A stretch of DNA of 64,000 nucleotides from an uncultured Steroidobacter sp. (lineage in GTDB: Bacteria > Pseudomonadota > Gammaproteobacteria > Steroidobacterales > Steroidobacteraceae), in assembly GCA_937864115.1 (NCBI GenBank), contig CALMII010000037.1:99755-163754 (forward strand), read 5' to 3'. Shown here one piece after another: positions 9,248 to 16,713 of the stretch (within the stretch, counting starts at the first letter, position 1; every line of letters begins with the position of its first letter). A program made the translations under genes and the position numbers. Under the pieces are notes generated by a model. That model had not been told where the DNA came from and searched no databases. It worked only from the letters and a program-made list of their open reading frames with translations.

Positions 9248-9390
9248 GGGCGGGATTGCCCGCCTCCGTCACCCCACGCCGCAGCGCAGCCGTCAGGGAT
9301 CGCAGACCGCCACCGGCGGCGAGTGCGTCCGCGCGCTCGTCCTTGACGGCGAGAACGGCGTGGTACGCTGACACTCACAGGCAACCCGCC
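9248..9390. repeat. Leading-region structured repeat, copy A (Frpo-like ssDNA promoter candidate)
   Basis: The copy has CGTCAGGGA at 9291-9299, an inner GC-rich stem, and the partly complementary arm TCCTTGACGGC at 9340-9350. The plus strand of the right arm has TTGACG (9343-9348), 15 bases, then TACGCT (9364-9369) preceded by TGG, which is a -35 and extended -10 pair. If the plus strand is single-stranded and folded, RNA polymerase reading the left arm as template would transcribe toward the DUF932 gene. Confidence 0.75.
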
Positions 9391-9444
9391 CTCTTCTTCC
9401 TGCTCCGCGCGTCCCCGCTTCCCTGTCGCGCTCCCGCCCGCACG

Positions 9445-9479
9445 GAAAAAAGGTCCCGGGCAGTGGCCCACCCGGGACC
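9445..9479 (-). terminator. Rho-independent terminator of the small HTH gene
   Basis: On the minus strand a GGTCCCGGG/CCCGGGACC stem (9452-9479) is followed by a run of seven T (9445-9451). It lies 6 bases after the stop of the gene that ends at 9486, so each leading-region unit appears to be transcribed separately. Confidence 0.85.
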
Positions 9480-9485
9480 GACAGA

Positions 9486-9731
9486 TCACAACCAGCCTTC
9501 ACGCTCCAGACTGCGCACCTGCGCCTTGCGTTGCTTCAGGTTCTGCTGCCGCAACTCCGGCGACGGCTGCTTGTAGCAGCCGCGGATGCTGATGCAGTAC
9601 TCGACGGTCGTGACCGGCAGGTTCATCTGTCGTGCGAGCTGCGGTACCGAACGCGGTCCTTCGTACCAGGCCATGATGATTTTCGCCTGCGCATCAGTGA
9701 CCGTGCGCGGCCTTCCGAGGGTGCTGCTCAT
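9486..9731 (-). CDS. Small helix-turn-helix protein
   Basis: 81 residues. GRPRTVTDAQAKIIMAWY followed by SVPQLARQMNLPVTTVEY looks like a homeodomain-like or resolvase-type HTH, so DNA binding is inferred. Start ATG 9731; the in-frame extension upstream is the translated structured repeat. Its ends are marked by a terminator and by repeat copy B, so it is a one-gene unit. Its target is unknown; control of leading-region expression is possible. Confidence 0.75.
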   Translation of the reverse strand: MSSTLGRPRTVTDAQAKIIMAWYEGPRSVPQLARQMNLPVTTVEYCISIRGCYKQPSPELRQQNLKQRKAQVRSLEREGWL

Positions 9732-9753
9732 GAGAGACTCCAGTCGTTGTCTC

Positions 9754-9885
9754 GGGCGGGATTGCCCGCGCAGACAGGCGCACGGCGCAGCGCAGCCGTC
9801 AGGGATCGCAGACCGCCACCGGCGGCGAGTGCGTCTGCGCACTCGTCCTTGACGGCGAGAACGGCGTGCTACGCTGCCCCCATCG
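9754..9885. repeat. Leading-region structured repeat, copy B
   Basis: Same order of elements as copy A: GGCGGGATTGCCCGC near the gene, left arm CGTCAGGGA, inner stems, right arm with TTGACG (9849-9854), 15 bases, TACGCT (9870-9875) preceded by TGC. It precedes the small HTH gene. Confidence 0.75.
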
Positions 9886-9954
9886 ACAATCCCGCCCTGC
9901 TTCCGCTGGCGCCGCTACGCACCGGTGGCACCCCGGCGCGCAGCGGCCGACAAC

Positions 9955-10515
9955 TCACAAGAGTCCACGCTCGGCCATCGACGTCGCCGTCGAACCGCCG
10001 ATCACGAGATGGTCCAGCACCCGGATGTCCACCAGCGCCAGCGCCTGCTTCAGACGCTGGGTGATCACTTCATCCGCCTGGCTCGGCTCGGCCGCACCGC
10101 TCGGATGGTTGTGGGCGAGGATCACCATCGCGGCGTTGTGGATCAGCGCCCGCTTCACCACTTCGCGCGGATGCACGCTCGCCCCATCGATCGTGCCGCG
10201 AAACAGATCCTCGCAGTCGATCACGCGAGCGCGGTTGTCGAGATACACGCACGCAAACACCTCGTGCTCCAGTCCCGCAAAACGCAACATGAAGTACTGG
10301 CGCGTCAGCTGCGGCGAATTGAGCGTCGTGGAACGCACCAGCCGCTCGGCCACGATCTTCAGCGCCGCCGCGATCACGACCTCGTCATCAGCGGCGCGCT
10401 GCTCACCCTCTACGACCTGCAACAACCCGGAACTGAACCTGGCCGGCGCCTCACGCACGGCACCGACATGCGAACGCACATTGAAACGGTGAACGGAACG
10501 ACGGATCGAGCACAT
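9955..10515 (-). CDS. radC: RadC-family JAB/MPN-domain protein
   Basis: 186 residues from ATG 10515. LAHNHPSGAAEPSQAD near residue 115 is the zinc-binding H-x-H-P-S-G...S..D signature of RadC/JAMM proteins, with the partner Glu in the earlier ARVIDCEDLF-region strand. The N-terminal helix-hairpin-helix of chromosomal RadC is mostly missing, as in plasmid and ICE copies. Despite the name, a direct DNA-repair role is not proven; the mobile copies are assumed to act during establishment in a new host. Confidence 0.9.
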   Translation of the reverse strand: MCSIRRSVHRFNVRSHVGAVREAPARFSSGLLQVVEGEQRAADDEVVIAAALKIVAERLVRSTTLNSPQLTRQYFMLRFAGLEHEVFACVYLDNRARVIDCEDLFRGTIDGASVHPREVVKRALIHNAAMVILAHNHPSGAAEPSQADEVITQRLKQALALVDIRVLDHLVIGGSTATSMAERGLL

Positions 10516-10534
10516 GGGACTCTCCTTGTTCCAG

Positions 10535-10665
10535 GCGGGATTGCCTGGCGGATGTCCCGGTCCCACACCGCAGCGCAGCCGTCAGGGCCGCGCGCAGCGC
10601 GCTCGCGAGCACGGCGTAGCCGCGCGCAGGCCTTGACGGCGAGAACGGTGTGGCACGCTATCCAG
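10535..10665. repeat. Leading-region structured repeat, copy C (divergent)
   Basis: Precedes radC. The inner part differs (GC-rich GCGCGCAGCGCGC and CGCGCGCAGG in place of the standard loop), but the arms and the promoter-like part remain: TTGACG at 10633-10638, 15 bases, CACGCT at 10654-10659 preceded by TGG. Retention of the arms while the loop changes argues that the pairing matters. Confidence 0.65.
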
Positions 10666-10791
10666 TCCCCCAGGCAGTCCCTCCTTCCTCGCAGGTTCGA
10701 TCCCGCTATCCCCGCCCCCTCCCATATCCATCGGCCCCGGCAATACAACGGCGCGGCGGCTCCTCGCGAAGCCGACGCGCCGCACACGGTC

Positions 10792-11199
10792 CTAGTCGAT
10801 GGCCGCGAAGATCGTCGATACCTCCGCATGATTCATCGCAAAGTCGCGCAGCCAGTGAAAGTGCTGCGCGAACGTCTCGTCCGGAAACTCGAACGACAGA
10901 TGACTGAACGTGAACAGGCACACCGTGATGCCCGCAGCATCCTCGCTCATGTGTCCGCCGAAGCCATTGCTGTCGACCCTGAGCTCGTACATTCCCCGCG
11001 GCGGGCTCATGTAGAACCCGCCGTTGCTGAGTTGATAGAACTGCCACCAGCCACCCTGGTAGCTGTGCGCGAACCGGCGCATGAAGTCATAGATGCGATC
11101 CTCGACGATCTGCATCTTCTGACCGAAGTGTGCCGGCAGGGTGGCCAGCCGCGCGCTTTGCGGCACTGGATACGCTTCGATGGTCTGCGAAAGGTTCAT
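10792..11199 (-). CDS. ArdB/KlcA-type antirestriction protein
   Basis: 135 residues. GGWWQFYQLSNGGFYMSP is the family signature of ArdB/KlcA, followed by the usual helical C-terminus. The family blocks type I restriction (and possibly other defences) after conjugation without mimicking DNA charge. The start ATG 11199 lies 19 bases from repeat copy D. A GGCGCGGCGGC/GCCGACGCGCC stem at about 10750-10781, just past its stop, may end transcription. This is the clearest anti-defence gene in the leading region and anchors the interpretation of its neighbours. Confidence 0.9.
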   Translation of the reverse strand: MNLSQTIEAYPVPQSARLATLPAHFGQKMQIVEDRIYDFMRRFAHSYQGGWWQFYQLSNGGFYMSPPRGMYELRVDSNGFGGHMSEDAAGITVCLFTFSHLSFEFPDETFAQHFHWLRDFAMNHAEVSTIFAAID

Positions 11200-11217
11200 G
11201 ACCGTGCTCCGGTGTCT

Positions 11218-11345
11218 TGGGCGGGATTGCCCACGAGTCCCGGCTCACGGCGCGCGCAGCCGTCAAGGATCGCAGACCGCCACCGGCGGCGAGTGCGCCG
11301 CGCACTCGTCCTTGACGGTGAGCACGGCGTGATAGGCTGCCCATG
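11218..11345. repeat. Leading-region structured repeat, copy D
   Basis: Precedes ardB/klcA. The left arm GCCGTCAAGGA pairs exactly with TCCTTGACGG-T; an inner hairpin GAGTGCG/CGCACTC is perfect. TTGACG is at 11312-11317, then 15 bases and TAGGCT at 11333-11338 with TGA in front. Confidence 0.78.
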
Positions 11346-11407
11346 TACAGGACGATCCCGCCCTCCGGGGCTTCCTGCCTTCCTCTGTCTGCAGCCTCCG
11401 CATCTGC

Positions 11408-11441
11408 TGGCCGGACGCCGCCTCCTTGCCACGTCCGGCCA
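11408..11441 (-). terminator. Hairpin after the DUF6915 gene
   Basis: TGGCCGGACG and CGTCCGGCCA form a perfect 10-base stem just past the stop at 11454. There is no T-run, so termination is uncertain; it may protect the 3' end. Confidence 0.4.
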
Positions 11442-11453
11442 CCACTCACTGCC

Positions 11454-11816
11454 TCAGACCTGACTGTCCGCCGGTTCCCTGCTACTCACGACATAGCCTC
11501 GACTCATCCAGCTCTCCGGCCGGATGCGCGATAGCCAGTCCGACACCGACGGCACGATCCCGCCACAGTCCTCCTTGATGTGACGCTCGGCGATGTAGCG
11601 CACCGGCACCGACACCCCCTCTGCATTGATGATCGAGTGCCCAAACACGCGTTCGGCCTCGTAGATTCCCTGCGAGTGATGCCGCAACGCGCGATGCCGG
11701 AAATCGCAGAAGGTTTCCTTGGTGGCATCGAGCCAGTCGTGAATCGCGAGGTAATCCTCGTTGCGACCGCCCCAGCGGCGCACCGAGGACTGCGCATGAA
11801 ATATCGTATGTGTCAT
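11454..11816 (-). CDS. DUF6915-like protein
   Basis: 120 residues. The segments YLAIHDWLDATKETFCDFRH and VPVRYIAERHIKEDCG match a family found on plasmids and ICEs, recalled as DUF6915. The many His, Asp and Glu residues in conserved blocks (RHRALRHHSQGIY) suggest metal binding, an inference. Its ATG overlaps the stop of the DUF6878 gene by four bases (ATGA), so the two form an operon driven from repeat copy E. No biochemical role is known to me. Confidence 0.8.
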   Translation of the reverse strand: MTHTIFHAQSSVRRWGGRNEDYLAIHDWLDATKETFCDFRHRALRHHSQGIYEAERVFGHSIINAEGVSVPVRYIAERHIKEDCGGIVPSVSDWLSRIRPESWMSRGYVVSSREPADSQV

Positions 11817-12238
11817 AGCCCTTCGTGCTCCGTGGTATCGAAATCCATGATGCGATCACTGTGCATGTGCTGCAGCGAGTGCGTGGTCACCGTCCAGTGA
11901 AACTCACCGCAACCCCCGTCATTGTTTTCCCAGCCAGGATGGCGCACCTGCGTCAGGTCATAGAACAGATCCATCAGCGCCTGTTCATCGACGCCCGCGA
12001 CATGTTCCAGGTCGATCGGCTGTTGCTCGGCATCGAACGCCGTGAGCCGCTCGATCTGGCCGCTATCGCCGCAACCATCGTAGATGACATCGACACTGAC
12101 GACGCCCGCCGCCAGCAACCGGCTAGCAATCACCGGCAACGAGTTGCGTACGCGCTCGAGGAGCTCGCGCTCGTAGCGTTGCAACTGCGCACTCGACGTG
12201 GCGGCATCCATCGAGGGGGAGGATGTGAGATGGGACAT
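11813..12238 (-). CDS. DUF6878-like protein
   Basis: 141 residues from ATG 12238. VDVIYDGCGDSGQIERL is the diagnostic block of a family common in conjugative elements and recalled as DUF6878; the C-terminus has NDGGCGEFHWTV and a His-rich end. Any frame extension upstream is the translated structured repeat. It is first in a two-gene unit with the DUF6915 gene. Function unknown; its place beside ardB and radC makes an establishment or anti-defence role plausible. Confidence 0.8.
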   Translation of the reverse strand: MSHLTSSPSMDAATSSAQLQRYERELLERVRNSLPVIASRLLAAGVVSVDVIYDGCGDSGQIERLTAFDAEQQPIDLEHVAGVDEQALMDLFYDLTQVRHPGWENNDGGCGEFHWTVTTHSLQHMHSDRIMDFDTTEHEGL

Positions 12239-12258
12239 GGCAGTCTCCGAGAGCTGTC

Positions 12259-12400
12259 GGGCGGGATTGCCCACCCCACCCACTTCACGGCGCGCGCAGC
12301 CGTCAAGGATCGCAGACCGCCACCGGCGGCGAGTGCGCCGCGCACTCGTCCTTGACGGCGAGCACGGCGTGATAGGCTGACATTCACAGGCAACCCGCCC
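12259..12400. repeat. Leading-region structured repeat, copy E
   Basis: The most regular copy. GCCGTCAAGGA (12299-12309) and TCCTTGACGGC (12349-12359) are perfect complements; inside them GAGTGCG (12331-12337) pairs with CGCACTC (12341-12347). TTGACG is at 12352-12357 and TAGGCT at 12373-12378, 15 bases apart. Outer bases of the stem pair with mismatches, as in Frpo. Confidence 0.78.
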
Positions 12401-12535
12401 GTTTCTGTTCCGGGACGCTCTCCTCTTGAATGCCACGGAAACGGTTGCCCTCGCCTGCACTAGCGGCAACACCAGGCATGCAGATCAGGACGCCACGCGG
12501 CGCTCTCGCACCGCCGCTACGTCACCTGCGCTGGT

Positions 12536-13438
12536 CTATTTCGAGTAGTGCGGCTTGACGCTGCGGCAGCGCTGCTCGAGCTGATGTGCGATCTGCTGGC
12601 GCAGCTGCGCCGGCAATGATTCACCTCTCGGCTTCAGCAGGAACTGCGGCTTCTTACCGTTGTAGATCAGAAACGGCTCATGCTCCGGCCGATCGATCCA
12701 CCATCCCGGAATCGCGAGCACCGGCCGCGCCGCGACCGGCGCGCCGACCGCCTTGCTCAGCCATTCCTGCAGCCAGCGCGCCTGGCGCCGCGCCTGCGCG
12801 GCCGGCTGCCGCTCCGTCCAGGTGGGAAAGCGCAACACCGCGCCATCGAAATTCACGCGCGCATCCGCCTTGCCGCGTCCGCGGATCGGCTTGGCCCGGC
12901 CCTTGGTCTCGATGGCATAGACACCGGCAGCGCAGATCACCACATGGTCGACATTGAAGCCTTCTGCCGGCACGTCATGAAACACCCGTGCTCCCTCACT
13001 CATGAGCTGGTCCAGCTCCTGCCCTACGGCGATCTCGGCATCGAGCCCGATAAGCAGCCGATCCAGCCGCTTCGAGGCGACCAGCACTCGCCAGACACTC
13101 CAGCTCACCACCGCAACGCCCGCGAGTACGCTGCACAGCGTTCGGAACGTGCTTTCCGCAACGCCAAACAGATAGGACTGGGTCACGTGCAGCGCGTAAA
13201 TCACCACCGGTGCAATCGCCAGCGACAGCAACTGCGTGTCGATCGTGTCACGTAGCTGGTCGATCTCGCCGCGCAACCCATCGCCGGGCCCCCGCAACAG
13301 ATCAGCCGTCAACGGGGAGCGGCGCCGCGCTCGAGCAAGATGCTTGCGCCACGCCAGCAATCCGGCCGCCAGCAACGGCCCTACCACCGCGAGCAACGCC
13401 ACCCCCAGCACCAGAGCTGTCCCAGACCATCCATTCAT
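12536..13438 (-). CDS. Membrane protein with NERD nuclease-related domain
   Basis: 300 residues from ATG 13438. Two N-terminal membrane regions are visible (LVLGVALLAVVGPLLAAGLL, then two hydrophobic stretches around residues 70-115). The NERD domain follows at about 130-260, with HVVICAAGVYAIETKGRAKP as its E-x-K core. NERD proteins share the restriction-nuclease fold and are often found on plasmids; DNA processing at the membrane is an inference. It lies at the distal edge of the mobile region, without a structured repeat in front. Confidence 0.85.
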   Translation of the reverse strand: MNGWSGTALVLGVALLAVVGPLLAAGLLAWRKHLARARRRSPLTADLLRGPGDGLRGEIDQLRDTIDTQLLSLAIAPVVIYALHVTQSYLFGVAESTFRTLCSVLAGVAVVSWSVWRVLVASKRLDRLLIGLDAEIAVGQELDQLMSEGARVFHDVPAEGFNVDHVVICAAGVYAIETKGRAKPIRGRGKADARVNFDGAVLRFPTWTERQPAAQARRQARWLQEWLSKAVGAPVAARPVLAIPGWWIDRPEHEPFLIYNGKKPQFLLKPRGESLPAQLRQQIAHQLEQRCRSVKPHYSK

Positions 13439-13669
13439 GCGACCTGTCCCTTGCAGATTTCCCTGCGTCACCGTAGCGCCAACGCGGTCCGCGCGCTGTG
13501 AACGCCATCAACACAAAGCCACGGCAACGCCCTGCCGCGGGGCGCCGCGCGCGTCTCGGTTTTCCGAGTCCCCGCGCAGGATGCGTGTTCGTATGCTTGG
13601 ACTGCTGGCCGGGCACCAGCGACGGGGACGGGCTCCATTCATTGCGCAGGCGCTGCCTGGGACACTGTC

Positions 13670-14437
13670 ATGGATCCGTTCGACCACGCCCTGTCATTTC
13701 TCGAATACTGCGAGCGCACCTCGCGCGTTGCCGATCTGCAGCACGCCTTCCAGCGCAACCTGGAGACCCTCGGCTTCCGCTACTTCGCCTGCTCCTCGCA
13801 CGTCGATCCGCTGCACTCGAACCAGGAGATCATGGTCCTGAACTACCCGCAGGCCTGGATCGAGTGCTACAGCGAGCAGCAGCTGCACCTCATCGATCCG
13901 GTGTTCCGCCGCGCCGATCGCAGCCGCCGTCCCTTCTACTGGGACGAACCGGAGTTCCGCGCCGGCCTGTCGGCCAAGCAGCGCAAGATGCAGGCGCTCG
14001 CACGCGACTTCGGCGTCGCACATGGCTTCACGATTCCGATCCACAGCCCCTTGAGCACTGCCTCCTGCTCCGTCGTCCCCGACTCGCCGCGCATCGGCGC
14101 GCGCACCTACTACGCCATCGAGCTCATGGCCATCCACCTGTTCGATCGCGTCGCCCGCCTGCAGCGCCCCCAAGAAGTGCTCGATCGCGTCCCCGACTTG
14201 AGTCCCCGCGAGCGCCAATGCCTGCTGCTCGCCGCCCAGGGCAAGAGCGATGCCGAAGTCGGCATGCTGCTCGGCATCCGCCAATGCACCGCCCACAACT
14301 ACATCGAAAGTGCCAAGAAGCGCTTCGCGATGTGCACGCGCATCCAGGCCGTGGTCTACGCCCTCGGCACCCGCCAGATCCGTCTCGAAGACCTGATGCG
14401 TCCGCTGCACCGCGTGGTCCGCCAGCACCGCACGTAA
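13670..14437 (+). CDS. luxR: LuxR-type quorum-sensing regulator
   Basis: 255 residues. The autoinducer-binding domain (about 15-165) retains the ligand-pocket residues: W and Y in AWIECY, DP in HLIDPVF and W in RPFYWDE. The C-terminal GerE-type HTH is LSPRERQCLLLAAQGKSDAE to about residue 230. It should bind an acyl-homoserine lactone made by the LuxI encoded 700 bases downstream on the same strand, and act at the palindrome at 15061-15084. A GGGACACTGTC ribosome site precedes ATG 13670. Confidence 0.93.
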   Translation: MDPFDHALSFLEYCERTSRVADLQHAFQRNLETLGFRYFACSSHVDPLHSNQEIMVLNYPQAWIECYSEQQLHLIDPVFRRADRSRRPFYWDEPEFRAGLSAKQRKMQALARDFGVAHGFTIPIHSPLSTASCSVVPDSPRIGARTYYAIELMAIHLFDRVARLQRPQEVLDRVPDLSPRERQCLLLAAQGKSDAEVGMLLGIRQCTAHNYIESAKKRFAMCTRIQAVVYALGTRQIRLEDLMRPLHRVVRQHRT

Positions 14438-14544
14438 TACGGGGAGTCCCTCGGCAACATCCTCTGTGGCGGCAGCGCATCCCGAGAGTCTTTCCGAATA
14501 CCCTTCGTTGGGCTCTCATGCGGTGCATCCAGGAAGCAGGAAAG

Positions 14545-14960
14545 ATGAGCCGACGGTCAGATGACGTACGTTCAGCGCCAACCCACAAACGCCGCAAGAG
14601 TGGCGAGGATCCCCGGGAGCGACCAGGCGGAACGCGCTCACACGCCGACGTCGAATCCGAGGAACAGGCGCAGGCCAGACGCGACTGGGACAAGACCGCG
14701 GGGCGATCGGCTCGAATGGCTCGTGGACATTTTCGGCACGATGCATCCCGCGATCTTCGATTTTTTAGCTCAGAGAGATCCAGACTTCGAACTGGAAGAA
14801 CCGATGGATTCCGTCATCCGAACTTGTCGGAACCTTCACCAAACTCGAGCACATCAACCGGCGAGTGCTGCTGAGCTTGCTGACGCTACTGGAAAATCAC
14901 GCCACTCCCCTGTATCGGACGAACCACTCCCCGGTGCCGGGATGTCCCTGCCCCATCCCG
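14545..14960 (+). pseudogene. Frameshifted small gene between luxR and luxI
   Basis: ATG 14545 follows CAGGAAAG. Three successive frames each carry a protein-like piece: a charged start (SRRSDDVRSAPTHKRRKSGE), then RLEWLVDIFGTMHPAIFDFL, then KLEHINRRVLLSLLTLLENH. Removing one G from the GGGG at about 14700 joins pieces one and two, and removing one base near 14825 joins two and three. It could be a decayed gene or two sequencing errors. No family recognised. Confidence 0.4.
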
Positions 14961-15060
14961 CTCTCGTCCGCAGGTGCCACCACTCTCGTCACGCGATCAA
15001 AGCCGAACCGCAAGGCAGTCGCGCACGTTCGCCCGCCACGCCACCCGTCTCCCTCACCAG

Positions 15061-15084
15061 GAATTGATCTGATCAGATCGATTC
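15061..15084. promoter_or_regulatory. lux-box-like palindrome upstream of luxI
   Basis: A 24-base palindrome with one mismatched pair: perfect core GATCTGATCAGATC (15065-15078) flanked by GAAT and ATTC. It is 55 bases before the luxI start, the usual place for a LuxR operator overlapping the -35 region. Size and dyad fit lux boxes, though the sequence differs from the Vibrio and Pseudomonas consensus. Confidence 0.65.
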
Positions 15085-15138
15085 ACAAGGATCGGGGACA
15101 CCCGCAACCTTTCAGCCCTTGGAATGGGAGGTTGCGTC

Positions 15139-15762
15139 ATGATCTACATCGTCACTGCCGAGAACCGCGACCTGTTCCAGGCGGATCTCTCGGCCATGCA
15201 CCGCCATCGCAAGCACACGTTCGTGGATACCCTCGGCTGGCACCTGCCGACGCGCGCCGACCAGGAGATCGATACCTACGACGGCCCACACACCATTTAC
15301 CTGATCGCCCGCCCGCATCCGACAGCCGCGGTCGCCGCTTCCGCCCGCTTGCTGCCGACCACCGGCTCGCACCTCATGGGCGATCTGTTCCCCCACATCT
15401 GCACCGACGGCGCCCCCAGGGGCGACGCCCTCTGGGAAGCCTCGCGCTTCTGCCCCGCCCCGCCCACCCCCCGCCGCGAACGCCTGGCGCTGCTGTGGCA
15501 GATCTTCTGCGGCATCATGGAGACCGCGCTGCTCTACGACATCGAGCGCGTCATCTTCACTGCCAACCATGCCTTGCGCCCGCTCGCGCTCGAGTGCGGC
15601 TGGCGCGCCCGCGCCCTCGGCCCGACCGTCGCCGACGGTAGTGATTCGATCACCGCGATCGCCGTCGACATCGATCGCGCCGGCCTGCGCACCCTGCGCC
15701 AGCGCTTCCGCATCGCCAGTCCCATCACCCGCTTCGTCAGTCCCGTCCGTCTCGCTGCCTGA
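15139..15762 (+). CDS. luxI: Acyl-homoserine-lactone synthase
   Basis: 207 residues from ATG 15139 after GGGAGG; an ATG five codons earlier overlaps that site. The invariant residues of LuxI enzymes are present: R and F in MHRHRKHTF, W in TLGWHLP, E-D-D in EIDTYDG, SARLLP and EASRF. The enzyme makes an AHL from S-adenosylmethionine and an acyl-ACP or acyl-CoA; the acyl chain cannot be read from sequence. It begins an operon: phyH starts 13 bases after its stop. The palindrome upstream suggests positive feedback by the LuxR encoded upstream. Confidence 0.95.
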   Translation: MIYIVTAENRDLFQADLSAMHRHRKHTFVDTLGWHLPTRADQEIDTYDGPHTIYLIARPHPTAAVAASARLLPTTGSHLMGDLFPHICTDGAPRGDALWEASRFCPAPPTPRRERLALLWQIFCGIMETALLYDIERVIFTANHALRPLALECGWRARALGPTVADGSDSITAIAVDIDRAGLRTLRQRFRIASPITRFVSPVRLAA

Positions 15763-15775
15763 AGGGAGAACTGCC

Positions 15776-16702
15776 ATGGCCTCCGAATCGCGCTCTGCCG
15801 CCGCCCCGCACATCCATACCGACACCGACGACGATCTCGCCGCCACGCTCGATACGCTGCGCGCCCGCGGCTACATCATCCTCGAACACCTCGCACCGAC
15901 CCGCACGCTCGATCGCATCAATCAGGAACTCGCGCCGTGGTTTGAATCGACTCCGCCCTGCCAGGGCGACTTCTATGGCTGGAAGACCACGCGGCTGAAC
16001 TCCGTGCTGCTCAAGTCACCGAGTTCCCACGACCTGCTGCTGCATCCCACCATACAGGCGTTGATGTCCGACATCCTCGGGCCGCATTGCGACTGTTACC
16101 AACTCAACCTGTCGCAGGCCATCCGCCTGCACCCGGGCGAACGCCAGCAGATCCCGCATCGAGACGACGAGATGTGGCCCTGCCCCAAGCAGGGAATCGA
16201 GTACATGGTGAACGTGCTGTGGGCCCTGAGTGACTTCACGACCGAGAACGGCGCGACACTGCTGTGGCCGCGCAGCCAGCATCGCACGATGCCACGCGAC
16301 GCCGACCCGACGGAATCCATCCAGGCAACCATGCCGGCCGGCTCGGCACTCATCTATATGGGCTCGCTCACCCACTGCGGCGGCGCCAACCGCAGCCACC
16401 TGACGCGCACCGGCCTCATCTTCAGCTACAGCCTGGGCTGGCTGCGTCCCTACGAGAATTCCACGCTCGCCTATCCGCCCGAAATCGCACGCACCTTCTC
16501 CAAACCCGTACGCGATCTCATCGGCTATCGCATGCACCGCCCGAACCTCGGCCACGTCGAAGGCCAGGATCCGGCCATCGCACTCGACCTGCCCGGCAAT
16601 ATCGACAATGCAAACAACCTCAAACGCACGCTCGCCACCGTCGATGCCCTGCCGCCAGCCATCGCCGAGGAACTGCGCCGCTACTACGCGGCCAATGACT
16701 GA
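15776..16702 (+). CDS. PhyH-family Fe(II)/2-oxoglutarate dioxygenase
   Basis: 308 residues from ATG 15776 after GAAGGGAGAA. IPHRDDEMWP gives the H-x-D iron ligands, the distal His is in LTHCGGANRS, and R in LTRTGLIFSYS would bind 2-oxoglutarate; the fold matches phytanoyl-CoA dioxygenases. The substrate is unknown. Placement between luxI and a RAYT gene in one operon suggests a quorum-controlled modification, perhaps of the signal or a secreted product, but that is inference only. Confidence 0.88.
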   Translation: MASESRSAAAPHIHTDTDDDLAATLDTLRARGYIILEHLAPTRTLDRINQELAPWFESTPPCQGDFYGWKTTRLNSVLLKSPSSHDLLLHPTIQALMSDILGPHCDCYQLNLSQAIRLHPGERQQIPHRDDEMWPCPKQGIEYMVNVLWALSDFTTENGATLLWPRSQHRTMPRDADPTESIQATMPAGSALIYMGSLTHCGGANRSHLTRTGLIFSYSLGWLRPYENSTLAYPPEIARTFSKPVRDLIGYRMHRPNLGHVEGQDPAIALDLPGNIDNANNLKRTLATVDALPPAIAEELRRYYAAND

Positions 16703-16713
16703 CCGCAAGACAC

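Noticed and set aside
9225..9374. N-terminal extension of the DUF932 protein (AYHAVLAVKDERADALAAGG)
   Set aside because: The same peptide appears before several unrelated proteins because it is the translated structured repeat; internal ATG codons next to each family's true start are better.
9925..11463. A 512-codon plus-strand open frame across the leading region
   Set aside because: It runs antisense through radC, ardB/klcA and two structured repeats, so it cannot be a real gene of that length.
13498..14874. A 458-codon open frame overlapping luxR
   Set aside because: It reads luxR in a wrong frame; only its last part (from 14545) may reflect a separate decayed gene.
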